In this document: positions 52,401-60,561 of the stretch, in pieces
Numbering within the stretch: position 1 is the stretch's first letter
How the letters are laid out: each line of letters begins with the position of its first letter
Source: a virus
Reading direction: 5' to 3' (one strand)
IMG/VR virus record: IMGVR_UViG_3300027782_004053
Location: 1-64,000 of that record
Length of the DNA: 64,000 bases
The notes under the pieces: model-generated
Seen by the model: the letters and a program-made list of their open reading frames with translations, nothing else
The model's database searches: none
Told to the model about the DNA's origin: nothing
Translations under genes and position numbers: made by a program

Positions 52401-52818
52401 GTACATTTGCAAGAGCATTATTTAACGCAGTTAAATCAACATAATTTAAATTCGCAAGAGCACTATTTAATGCGCCCAAATCAACGTTGGCATAAATATT
52501 GCTATAGTAAATTATATTGGCGCCACCGCCCCCATTGCCGCCATTAATTGTAATTGTAATAACGCTACCATTTGCATTTGCAGTAACTCCGGCTCCAACA
52601 AAATTTAAAATAGATACAGCATTTGTTAAATAAGTCCCATTTGCTTGTATTGAAATATTTGCAGATCCTGCAGTATTGCTACCTCCAAGCAAGGCCAATT
52701 GATATACATTTGCAAAATTTTTATTAACCCGTGTAAAAGCACTTCGCAAAGATTCTCCCTGCCCGTCATTTGGGTAGGTACCTACATTTACATTACTTAC
52801 GGTATACGTTGTTGCCAT
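49489..52818 (-). CDS. Large repeat-rich tail fibre with collagen-like segment
   Basis: This 1109-residue fibre has clear modules. Residues 1-111 form an attachment domain. Residues 112-186 contain five tandem 15-residue repeats (NALAN core). Two similar LYIWQGNAWVK-type motifs lie at 230-300. Residues 321-570 are 25 uninterrupted decapeptide repeats of the ITADKIA type, likely a beta-helical or trimeric stalk. Residues 656-682 are nine Gly-x-y triplets, a short collagen-like joint. The final 400 residues lack repeats and probably hold the host-recognition tip. It is followed by a chaperone-like gene. The decapeptides resemble DUF1983-type fibre repeats. Confidence 0.85.
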   Translation of the reverse strand: MATTYTVSNVNVGTYPNDGQGESLRSAFTRVNKNFANVYQLALLGGSNTAGSANISIQANGTYLTNAVSILNFVGAGVTANANGSVITITINGGNGGGGANIIYYSNIYANVDLGALNSALANLNYVDLTALNNALANVQPTNLSGLGNALANLTYTDLSRLGNALANVQPVNLNALNNALAQVNVNTLANFTNVFNTIAANAANVSKVGIVSGLTANGTANGQAVYNAADGGLYIWQGNAWVKPAAAFTPTAASIATVEIWNTTPKPTTNLINGRTILYTADSNLYIYVGGAWNSYNSYIQGSGTPTVGANTINAAALQAGIITADKIASGAIIAGKIAAGAISASEIAAGTITSGMLAASSIIAGKIAAGVISATEIATGTITATQIAANTITADQIAAQAVTASEIAANAVYAAAIQAYAITADKIAANAITAVSVAANAIYGNSIMAYTLTGDRIRANTITGMSIVGNTIYGNAIMAYTLTGDRIMANSVSGMVLIGNTIFGNAIVGNSITGDQIRANSVSGMVITANTLFANAILTNSITAAQIKANTITAAQIAASSITADRIDTRGLTIKADDGTVLFGSGKLSSAVTFFDGTSDVSVVSALSQNPVVFIGTYATAPSSGIKENNVYKNSTDGNTYVYKSGTWTTFVTGGTGSTGATGATGPAGAAGASGAPGERGYKEFIYGVAGLSSWNDTYAETAITNVGLTKVLLDRVTLYNSSSPSSFSQSRFWTGSAWSAIAAYINGGLLVNGTIGADAIATNAVTANKILAGAITADKINVGSLSALSANIGVITTGKIQGDVVFSGNIYGANGTFSGSLTANAINAVDTVNIKNNAISGVVAATKLSTSAPVILAGGGARGILGQSTYNLYSIDVLTTGWTYIPNQTAITGILSLYTDVLDQFQGYDNYIGWLSDPQAVRYNPLRTELQYFRIRAAFGGSNQSGNPQTYWETVPGGAPGQAGQAWGANEITIIDQPFQAISTEVLDVGNASGRGSSALGNTPAYSYRRDKLIVAQTSLGAQAINTPGGPGWYRFVLDMIALPNPAANGKFNDPIIGLVDYSVPSQVWNYAITLVGRSGQTNAYAYPLMYHTIYSGSLTMLLNKK
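51109..51858 (-). repeat. 25 x 30-bp tandem repeats inside the tail fibre gene
   Basis: The DNA encodes 25 decapeptides in unbroken register (residues 321-570 of the fibre). Within it, residues 451-540 are three copies of a 30-residue super-repeat (AYTLTGDRIRANTITGMSIV plus a GNTIYGNAIM end), with a diverged fourth copy at 421-450. Duplication therefore acted at 30-bp and 90-bp scales. Confidence 0.9.
52261..52485 (-). repeat. 5 x 45-bp tandem repeats near the fibre N-terminus
   Basis: Five consecutive 15-residue units such as VDLTALNNALANVQP and TNLSGLGNALANLTY are encoded without a gap. The alternate NxY and VQP endings suggest an older 30-residue doublet. The plus strand of this tract yields a low-complexity open frame that I discard. 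Confidence 0.88.
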
Positions 52819-52829
52819 TTATTACTCTC

Positions 52830-53048
52830 TTATTTCAAAGAATTTTGATTTACCAATTGTTGTAAAAGATTCTTTATCTCCGACATTTCTGTTTTCATAG
52901 TATTTATCTCTTCAGAAATAGCCTGTATTTTGGCAGAACTGTCTTTTTTCTGCTTGTATTCTTTTATGCCTTGAATGTCGTTATTAATTAACGCGCCATT
53001 TCTTATGTTTTTAACAAACCTATTTTCGTTTTCTAATTGTACAAACAT
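52830..53048 (-). CDS. Small coiled-coil tail protein
   Basis: I start this gene at ATG 53046-53048, one base after the stop of the upstream structural gene; a TTG start 7 codons earlier would overlap it. The 72-residue product begins MFVQLENENRFVKNIRNGAL, then INNDIQGIKEYKQKKD, and ends in a heptad helix (IQAISEEINTMKTEMSEIKN, followed by LLQQLVNQ). This plan of a short globular head with a ND-x-x-x-x-x-EYK motif and a coiled coil recurs among small proteins near T4-like tail genes. The function is unknown. Confidence 0.7.
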   Translation of the reverse strand: MFVQLENENRFVKNIRNGALINNDIQGIKEYKQKKDSSAKIQAISEEINTMKTEMSEIKNLLQQLVNQNSLK

Positions 53049-53049
53049 T

Positions 53050-54909
53050 TTAAAGTACCGCCGTTGCAATTAAATTTTTAATTTTCGGAATATATGTATC
53101 TGTACTAGAAGCATACATAACTATTTTTATTTGAAACTTATTAAAATTATTAAATACGGTAGCCGAAGTATCTGTTCTATCTGTTCCGTTTGAAACGGTG
53201 CCAGTATATGATAAATTATCTACACCAGTAGTTGTTACACTATCGCCTTCTAATATCTTATAAGTCTCTACAGTATATGAATTTTCACTTGCGCCTGCAT
53301 ATGATTTGGCAGAAGTTATACTATAAGATGAATCTACGTTTGCATTTTGATTGAACAACGGCATTTTGCGCCAACTTCTATTTTCAATCTTAGAATTTGT
53401 TCCGTTATCATATGAACTTAACACCCTGCAAAATACTTCAATATCTGTACCAATTTGCCGATTGACTGCAACCTTAACTTCTAAACCAGTAGAATCAAAT
53501 CCGGGTTGTAATGTAACTGGTTTACTTATATATTTTGATCTAGCAACCCCGTCATTAGAATTGGTTTCGCTGTTAGATGTGTCAGCATCATATGGATCTA
53601 TATTATTTTTAAACGTATATAATATAGCACTTTGCATATCAAATATTGGCGTGATATCTTTTGATGTATTTGTAAATGATACTTGAAATTTAATATCTCC
53701 AGCATTATGCACTATAAGAGGGACCGATGTTCTTACGGGAGTTTGTTCTTTGATTCTACTGTAACCAACAAAATTTCCTGCATTATCATACCGACCATTA
53801 AAATCATATGTTATAGACGTTAAATCTCCAAAATTATATTGTCTACAATCAAGATAAAAATTGTGATAGACTTCGTTAGGGCATGCTAATGTCTGTATCT
53901 CAAATTGTTTTGTACCTGTCTCAAATACTGCTTTATTTACTCTAAAACAAATATCAGTATTATTTTCTTCTAACCAAAGATTTGTATTTTGTGATTTAAA
54001 CAATTTACCAGAATACGATTCTTTATCTAATATTTTATTTGTTCCTAAAACATATTCTCCAAGTTTTGCATAATATAAACTATATTGATCAGAATTACTA
54101 TGAATACAAACTGCGTATTCTCCTGGACTTAGATGTATAGGGTGTGTCATACTAAATTTAGTAGGCAATATGGGGCCGTTAATTACGTCTGTTGGTATAT
54201 TAACTGCTGAAGATTCGACTGAAGATACTGTGCCCGATATGTATTGACTTGAATCTGGTAGCCCGTTAACTACTTTTCTTAATTCTATAGAAACCGGTGC
54301 CGCAGAATCTTTCTGTGCAAAAAATAAATCTATAGAAGATATAAAAAGTCCTTGAGTATATCTTGTGGCATCTACATAAAATGTTTGCGCTAAAGGAATA
54401 AGAGAAATAGATCCACCGATTGTTCCTCGAGTTCCTATGGATGGGATTGCTGCAGTTCCAAGAGTATCCGAAATTATATTATCATCTCTCGTTGTTGCCA
54501 ACGATGTTGTTGTTTGTGCATCCTCCACTGACGAATATTTTACAATAATTGTTGCACTAACTCTGCTGTATTCTTTTGTTTCTGTAAGAGATGCTCCGCC
54601 TCGGCCACGCGAAGTAGTTTCAGTTGAATAAAATTTAATTGGTAAATCGCCTTCACTATAACCAGCAACAACTGATCTTGGTAAAATAATTTTACCATTA
54701 ACAGATCCTGAACTATTCGTAATTAAAAGATCTCCAGGCAAGCCTGCTCGTTGAGAACTAGTGTCACTACGAGAAACCGCTCGAACAATTGTATATTCTG
54801 GAATTACTAGACCAGAATAATCTACTCCAAAAATGTATGGGGTAAGTTTTGTATATGCAGCGACGCCGGAAATGTTAAAATCTAAAACAATTGATTGTGA
54901 AAGTGACAT
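53050..54909 (-). CDS. Large virion (tail/baseplate) structural protein
   Basis: This 619-residue beta-rich protein is probably part of the baseplate or fibre base. Near residue 165 it has SLIPLAQTFYVDATRYTQGL, then FISSIDLFFAQKDSAAPVSI and ELRKVVNGLP, a block widespread in large structural proteins of marine T4-like phages. The later half contains HLSPGEYAVCIHSNSDQYSL and a VNKAVFETGTKQFE segment. It lies 12 nt after the 228-residue gene in a dense structural run. No T4 counterpart is obvious by sequence; a gp10-like role is one possibility. Confidence 0.7.
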   Translation of the reverse strand: MSLSQSIVLDFNISGVAAYTKLTPYIFGVDYSGLVIPEYTIVRAVSRSDTSSQRAGLPGDLLITNSSGSVNGKIILPRSVVAGYSEGDLPIKFYSTETTSRGRGGASLTETKEYSRVSATIIVKYSSVEDAQTTTSLATTRDDNIISDTLGTAAIPSIGTRGTIGGSISLIPLAQTFYVDATRYTQGLFISSIDLFFAQKDSAAPVSIELRKVVNGLPDSSQYISGTVSSVESSAVNIPTDVINGPILPTKFSMTHPIHLSPGEYAVCIHSNSDQYSLYYAKLGEYVLGTNKILDKESYSGKLFKSQNTNLWLEENNTDICFRVNKAVFETGTKQFEIQTLACPNEVYHNFYLDCRQYNFGDLTSITYDFNGRYDNAGNFVGYSRIKEQTPVRTSVPLIVHNAGDIKFQVSFTNTSKDITPIFDMQSAILYTFKNNIDPYDADTSNSETNSNDGVARSKYISKPVTLQPGFDSTGLEVKVAVNRQIGTDIEVFCRVLSSYDNGTNSKIENRSWRKMPLFNQNANVDSSYSITSAKSYAGASENSYTVETYKILEGDSVTTTGVDNLSYTGTVSNGTDRTDTSATVFNNFNKFQIKIVMYASSTDTYIPKIKNLIATAVL

Positions 54910-54921
54910 TATATTTGCCCG

Positions 54922-55608
54922 TTATGCTAAGAAATTATTTTCTAAAAATTTTGATTTTGCAATTGAATCTTGTATTTCAGCAGAATCTTGTATTTCTTGC
55001 GAAATTGCAGATGTATCAAAACTTGCAGAATTTAACGTAGACCAACTAGAAGTATATCCATTGTTTATTGCATATTGTAATGCAGTAGTTACTCCGGCAT
55101 TGGCATATGTATTATTTGTATTTAAAGTACTATTAATATAATTTGTAACTAAAATAGAATTTGAGGTATAATTATTAGCTAAGAAAGTTTTCTCATAAAT
55201 TAATGGTTCATATGATTTTATAAAAATTCCATTTGCAGAATTTATATTATTTGGAACAACGCCTGTTGCTGTTTGTACGTCCATTAAATTTACATAAACT
55301 CCTTGTTTTTTCTGCAATGTATCTGAACTTTGATATTTGGTTGTATCAATGCCGTCCATTCCTAAAGTTCTTAGATTATCTGCATGGACAATGTCGTTAA
55401 ATTGATTTATAACATTTAAGAATGTACTGCTATTTGCATTACCGTTTAAATTCTTATATAAATCATAAAGAACATTTCCAAAGAAATCTACCGCGCCTTG
55501 CCGAACACCGTCTATTTTTAGATTATCTAATTGTACGGGATCCGAAGCATATAAACTTGATGCCACATTTGATATGTTAATGTAATCTGATATTTGCGTA
55601 GTCGCCAT
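54922..55608 (-). CDS. Virion structural protein of unknown role
   Basis: I do not recognise this 228-residue protein. It opens with TTQISDYINISNVASSLYAS, has a QGAVDFFGNVLYDLYKNLNG helix, and ends with an acidic coiled segment (SQEIQDSAEIQDSIAKSKFL). Two near-identical half-turns, EIQDSAEIQDS, form a small tandem repeat. It lacks cysteine and known catalytic motifs. Its place between two large tail proteins argues for a baseplate or fibre-connector part. Confidence 0.65.
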   Translation of the reverse strand: MATTQISDYINISNVASSLYASDPVQLDNLKIDGVRQGAVDFFGNVLYDLYKNLNGNANSSTFLNVINQFNDIVHADNLRTLGMDGIDTTKYQSSDTLQKKQGVYVNLMDVQTATGVVPNNINSANGIFIKSYEPLIYEKTFLANNYTSNSILVTNYINSTLNTNNTYANAGVTTALQYAINNGYTSSWSTLNSASFDTSAISQEIQDSAEIQDSIAKSKFLENNFLA

Positions 55609-55624
55609 TTTTAGCCTTTAATTA

Positions 55625-58600
55625 TTAACCCGAACCATTGCCACCATTACCTGGACCGTGGTCTGCAGATTTCTTACCTACAAATGATATAGATGCAGGA
55701 GATGCAACTGATATATTATTAAAAGTTGTTACCCTTCCGGAATCGGTAACTATTGATGTAGGATTTACTTTAAAATATGTATTTGCAGAAGTAGTTGTGG
55801 ATGAAACATCAACATACGCTTCTTCAGTATAATTCATAGTAACAAAATTATCCTTCATGCTCACATCTGGGTCAGCCACAAAGAATAAGTTATGTAAATC
55901 TGCAGAGAATGATGGTCTTCCTTCATTTCTTGCAATATCTATAGCAACTGTGTGATGCGGATTTGTAATATCGGCAACATTTAAACTAGAAAAATCTTCT
56001 ACTAAAATGCCTGTTTTAAATAATACGTTACCCGATGTTCCGCCTCTATCAAATACTGCATTATTTAATGCGTATATCTCAAGCCCTTGTTTTTTGACTC
56101 TTTTTTCTAATTCTTGTAATTTATTATCTATTAAAGATATATCTTTCATTGTATATCTAGGAGAACTATTATAGATAATTTTTACGTCACTTGCACTTGC
56201 AGTATATGGTGGGCTAACTAAAGTTGCAATTAACTGCAAATTTTTATCAGTTTTATCTTTATTTGGTCTAGGACTTACTGCTGATAATCCCTTATCAAGA
56301 TAAAACTTACTATTTACAGATGTGTTTGCATCTCTGTTCTGTACATATAATCTATCAATTCTACTTGTATAGAAATCAATGTCTATTTGAGTGCCGGTTG
56401 CAGTATCTAATACTGGTTTGTACCAATCGTCAAATAAGAAAATATCAGATAATTGCTGACTTTCAAATACACCGGGATTAAAATATCCAGTATCATCTTG
56501 TCTACGAGATCTATAATCTAAACAATCGCGTAAATTATATTCTGTAGTATCTTTAGGAGATCTAAATTTAGGAATTCTATCATACATATTTACTGGATAC
56601 GATACTGCATCAAAATATCCAGAACCAGAATGTGTAAAGTAATCAAATACTACAACAGTTTTTCCCGGTACTTTAGATTGATTCCCTATAAATTTTATTG
56701 ACCCGTGATTATAAAATAAATCAGATTGTCCGTTATCTAAAGTATATAATAATAAAGATTCGCCTGAAATTTTAGTCCATTTTGTAGAATCTGTTAATGC
56801 TGCTCCAGTACTTGTAGCTTTTGCTTGATAAATTAAACCAGAATCTTGCACCATAGAGTTTATAGAATACGTAGTTCCTGAACTATAATCTCCCGCAAAA
56901 GTATTACTACCAATTTTATATACGCCCTTAAGAGAATATACATCAGATTTGAACAAAGAATATGATTGGTCTGAGGTCCAAATATTTGATTGTCTTGTAT
57001 AATTTGATACTAATGTCTTTGTTTTTCTTGGTAGTATATCATTGTAAATAGTAGCACTTACATCCATACTAGAATTAATATTTGTATTTCCAAAATTAAT
57101 TGTTATTCCTGTACCCGTACTATCTAAAGTCATTACTATAGATTCTAAAGGAACAAATACATTTGCCGCAATTTTCCATGGATCGGTATTTCCATATCCA
57201 TATACATATTGTCCATCAATTCCTGTAGGTTGTTTAATTATAGAAATATAATACTGTCTTTTAATTGAAGAAGATAATTCACCAACAGTACCAACAAATC
57301 TATTTGGAGAAGTAGTTGTTATAGTTGCAACCCCTGAACTAATAGTTACGTTACTATATGTTTTGGTATAAGTAGTATTATTTCTTCGTACATCTTTTAT
57401 ATAAGATGATTCTATTGGAAACACTAATCTATTAACACGTGTAGAATCAAATATTTTTAATTGTTGTCCGCCGGCACCATTTGCCTCGAGTCCTTTAGTT
57501 ACGCTAACATTTGCAAAGAAAGTAGGATTTGTATTGCTGCCTTTATTGCCTGCAGGATCACTAAACCAATTCCTATTGCCTATTATTGACCTTATATCCC
57601 CGGGTTGTTTTGATTGAGACCAATGTGTATAAAAATCCCAATGAAACTTAAAGGTCGCAGAATCTCTATATCCGCTATCATATTGCATACCCGAAAAGGC
57701 AATATATCCTACAAGTGTAGAATTTGCACCATAGTTGCCGCCCAACATTACACCTCTGTCAGAAGTTGAATGGCATTCAAACCAATTATATTGCGAAAGA
57801 GTTTGTTCTGCAGGTATACCAAAATTAGGAGCATCAATTAAGATATATGGACCAGATGGAGTGTCTACTGTAACGCTTTCAGTAGTAATGTAATCTTTTG
57901 CTTTTGGAACTAGCAATTCTGTTCTATCTATAGTTGTTATATCATACCCACCTACAAAAGCTCTTCCTTTTGATATATAAAATTTATTTCTTGTAGCATC
58001 TGGAGTTGAACCCGACGGCGATATTGAGAAAGGATCTACAATATAATTTCCAGACTCAGCATATGTTCTTTCCGCAAGTATTGATCCTAATGTAGAATAA
58101 GTGCTATCAACAGATGACTCAATTAGATCAACTTTACCTTTTACAAATCTAGCAATTTCAATATAATTGCCAACATAATTTGGTTTATCATTACTATCTA
58201 AATCAATACTATCAATTACCAATTCTATTTTTAATCTGTCTGCCCCTGGCCCTAAGTAATTTGAACTACCAAAAGCAGGATCTAATAGTGAGGTATCATC
58301 GTTATAGTTTACAATAGATTCTTGATATTTTAAAATTACAGATTTATTTGGAAATGCTGTATATTTTTGTACTACAATAGATTGATATGGCACTTGTATA
58401 AAGAACCCATTTTTGTAGTATGCCCCGCTACTAATACCTAAAATTAATGACGGCGAAGTATTTTTTCGTATGAATGTTAAATTTGCAGTATTGTCAGTAA
58501 CTCCAAAATTCTTATTCAATAATATTCTAGTATCAGAAACTATTTTTACTACATATAAATCTGGAGGAATTCCGGTAACTCCTGTAACATAATCTCCTAC

Positions 58601-59185
58601 CGCAATTGTTCCAGTCTTTGAAACAATGACAATTTCGTCCGATAAAGACTCTGTGGTTGCAACTGCGGTGATAGTAACATCTGCAGCGGTTGTTGCACTT
58701 ATTGTAGTGGATCCCTTTGTAAATGCATTGGCATGTGAATCATAAAAATATAAAGTATCATTCGGAAGAAATTCATTTATAGTATCGTTTGGAGTAACAA
58801 TATTAATAATTAGTGTTTGTGGATCGCCTAAATTTGGATTATCCGCATCGTATACAAAATTGACTTTTCCTATTAAAGTACTAGATCCACTTGTAACATA
58901 CTTATTCAAATATGTTGCAGAATCTACAATAGTTGCACTTGGTTGCAATCTAACAGATTTTACATTTTGATTAATTGTAACAGATACTGGATTATCTTTT
59001 AATGCTCGGCTGCCATCAACAAATACGTGATTTGCGAATTTTTTTATCTGATCTTGTAGTATAGATTGTAACTGAGTAAGCTCTCTTGCTTGCACAGGCA
59101 CGCCTGGTTTAAACAGTATTCTGTAAAAATTCTTTGTACTATCAAAATCATCATAGTACGGTGCGGCTGCTAAATTTATATCCAT
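55625..59185 (-). CDS. DUF4815-type giant tail/baseplate protein
   Basis: This 1186-residue protein starts with INLAAAPYYDDFDSTKNFYR, then a ILFKPGVPVQARELTQLQSI segment and LQDQIKKFANHVF, the diagnostic opening of DUF4815 proteins of T4-like cyanophages and relatives. The middle is beta-rich. A region near residue 890 (YPVNMYDRIPKFRSPKDTTE) and DCLDYRSRRQDDTGYF are also familiar. The C-terminus is glycine-rich (GPGNGGNGSG). It is believed to be a baseplate or tail fibre base component. It sits 14 nt after the gp8-like gene. Confidence 0.85.
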   Translation of the reverse strand: MDINLAAAPYYDDFDSTKNFYRILFKPGVPVQARELTQLQSILQDQIKKFANHVFVDGSRALKDNPVSVTINQNVKSVRLQPSATIVDSATYLNKYVTSGSSTLIGKVNFVYDADNPNLGDPQTLIINIVTPNDTINEFLPNDTLYFYDSHANAFTKGSTTISATTAADVTITAVATTESLSDEIVIVSKTGTIAVGDYVTGVTGIPPDLYVVKIVSDTRILLNKNFGVTDNTANLTFIRKNTSPSLILGISSGAYYKNGFFIQVPYQSIVVQKYTAFPNKSVILKYQESIVNYNDDTSLLDPAFGSSNYLGPGADRLKIELVIDSIDLDSNDKPNYVGNYIEIARFVKGKVDLIESSVDSTYSTLGSILAERTYAESGNYIVDPFSISPSGSTPDATRNKFYISKGRAFVGGYDITTIDRTELLVPKAKDYITTESVTVDTPSGPYILIDAPNFGIPAEQTLSQYNWFECHSTSDRGVMLGGNYGANSTLVGYIAFSGMQYDSGYRDSATFKFHWDFYTHWSQSKQPGDIRSIIGNRNWFSDPAGNKGSNTNPTFFANVSVTKGLEANGAGGQQLKIFDSTRVNRLVFPIESSYIKDVRRNNTTYTKTYSNVTISSGVATITTTSPNRFVGTVGELSSSIKRQYYISIIKQPTGIDGQYVYGYGNTDPWKIAANVFVPLESIVMTLDSTGTGITINFGNTNINSSMDVSATIYNDILPRKTKTLVSNYTRQSNIWTSDQSYSLFKSDVYSLKGVYKIGSNTFAGDYSSGTTYSINSMVQDSGLIYQAKATSTGAALTDSTKWTKISGESLLLYTLDNGQSDLFYNHGSIKFIGNQSKVPGKTVVVFDYFTHSGSGYFDAVSYPVNMYDRIPKFRSPKDTTEYNLRDCLDYRSRRQDDTGYFNPGVFESQQLSDIFLFDDWYKPVLDTATGTQIDIDFYTSRIDRLYVQNRDANTSVNSKFYLDKGLSAVSPRPNKDKTDKNLQLIATLVSPPYTASASDVKIIYNSSPRYTMKDISLIDNKLQELEKRVKKQGLEIYALNNAVFDRGGTSGNVLFKTGILVEDFSSLNVADITNPHHTVAIDIARNEGRPSFSADLHNLFFVADPDVSMKDNFVTMNYTEEAYVDVSSTTTSANTYFKVNPTSIVTDSGRVTTFNNISVASPASISFVGKKSADHGPGNGGNGSG

Positions 59186-59199
59186 TTTTTATCCTACAA

Positions 59200-60531
59200 T
59201 TAGAACTCTATAACTATGTGAATATTTTCTGCTTGGTCAGAACTTCTTGTTATTTTTTTACGGTTTTCAACATATAACACTTTGCCAGTATTTTCTTTTA
59301 CTTCTGGTCTCACTATCGAAGAAACAATTCCTGTTGCTAAAGATGTATTTCCTGTTATTGTTTCTCCGCCAATAAATCCCGCATTTTGATTTAATTTGTA
59401 TTCAAGCGGAACAATATATTTTATTGATGCGTTTCCTGTTATTACATTTGCATTTGCGGATATAACAATTCCTTTAGTATTAGTTATTGTTGAAACGGAA
59501 CCAGTTATAATCTCATCCAATAAAAATGTACCAGATACACTTGTTAAATTTAACGTAAATGTTGCATCCATAGTTAATTCAGTTGCAACCGAAGATGTTG
59601 CATTTGAAACTGGATTCTGTACTACAGCAATTCTTCTATAATCATTAACTATAGGGAAATCTCCACCGCCCTCTGCATAATCTAACCTTGTATTTATCAT
59701 AATATAATAACCGCCCAATTCCTCAATATTATTATATCCATGTCCACGTAATGGACTTATAATTGGTCTAGCAATTGCATTCGGCGCATATGTACTATCA
59801 ATAATAACATTTGCATATGTATATCCACTGCCAGAATCTAATAATTTAACTGATGTTACGCCGCCGCCTGAATAATTTATATTTCCCAAGGCTGCCCCTG
59901 TTCCATTCCCTTTTAACGATCCCGATATACTCGATGTATTTAATGAAACATTTGAATATACTGTTCCTGGATTGTCGACCACAATACTATCAATTGTTCC
60001 CGGAACGGCGGTGGCAGTAACATCACTATTTAGATTTACTGCCATAAAATCATTTGTCAAAAATTTTAATAAATCTGTGTCAGTTAAGGAATACAAATAT
60101 TTCCAACGATATCCATCTGCAGTTGTAACTATTGAAGTTGACATGCCGCTTGGTTTATCTGTTGATGTTACTCCGTTATTATTTGAAATACATTTATATA
60201 CGTTATATTCGGGCAATGTTAATACATAAAAATTAGAATTAAACAAATTATTATTTGAATTATCATATTGGGAATAAACTTCACCCGGAAACCAATCATG
60301 TCTTTTTACAACTTGTTTTATATCTGCAGATACTATTCTTTTTAATGCAATATTTTCTGAAGAATATACAACATCTTGATATTGCGTATTTGTGGGGGTC
60401 GGGGGAGAATTTTCGTTAGACCATCTTTGAGGTCTACCCACAGAAAGATATAATGTATCGCTACCCGATGTGCTTTCTATAAACTTTGTAGCGTTATATA
60501 GTTTAAAATTGTTTGTTATAATTTGAGACAT
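59200..60531 (-). CDS. gp8: Baseplate wedge protein gp8
   Basis: This 443-residue protein fits T4-like gp8 (334 residues in T4). It has IITNNFKLYNATKFIESTSG, a DTLYLSVGRPQRW segment, ENIALKRIVSADIKQVVKRH with DWFPGEVYSQYD, YVLTLPEYNVYKCISNN and DKPSGMS followed by DGYRWKYLYSL. The DGY-x-WKYLY block is the strongest signature. A repeat-rich C-terminal extension of about 100 residues is not in T4 gp8. Its location two genes after gp6 agrees with T4 order 6-7-8. Confidence 0.8.
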   Translation of the reverse strand: MSQIITNNFKLYNATKFIESTSGSDTLYLSVGRPQRWSNENSPPTPTNTQYQDVVYSSENIALKRIVSADIKQVVKRHDWFPGEVYSQYDNSNNNLFNSNFYVLTLPEYNVYKCISNNNGVTSTDKPSGMSTSIVTTADGYRWKYLYSLTDTDLLKFLTNDFMAVNLNSDVTATAVPGTIDSIVVDNPGTVYSNVSLNTSSISGSLKGNGTGAALGNINYSGGGVTSVKLLDSGSGYTYANVIIDSTYAPNAIARPIISPLRGHGYNNIEELGGYYIMINTRLDYAEGGGDFPIVNDYRRIAVVQNPVSNATSSVATELTMDATFTLNLTSVSGTFLLDEIITGSVSTITNTKGIVISANANVITGNASIKYIVPLEYKLNQNAGFIGGETITGNTSLATGIVSSIVRPEVKENTGKVLYVENRKKITRSSDQAENIHIVIEF

Positions 60532-60561
60532 TGGTTTTTATTCCATCTAATTTATTATTTA

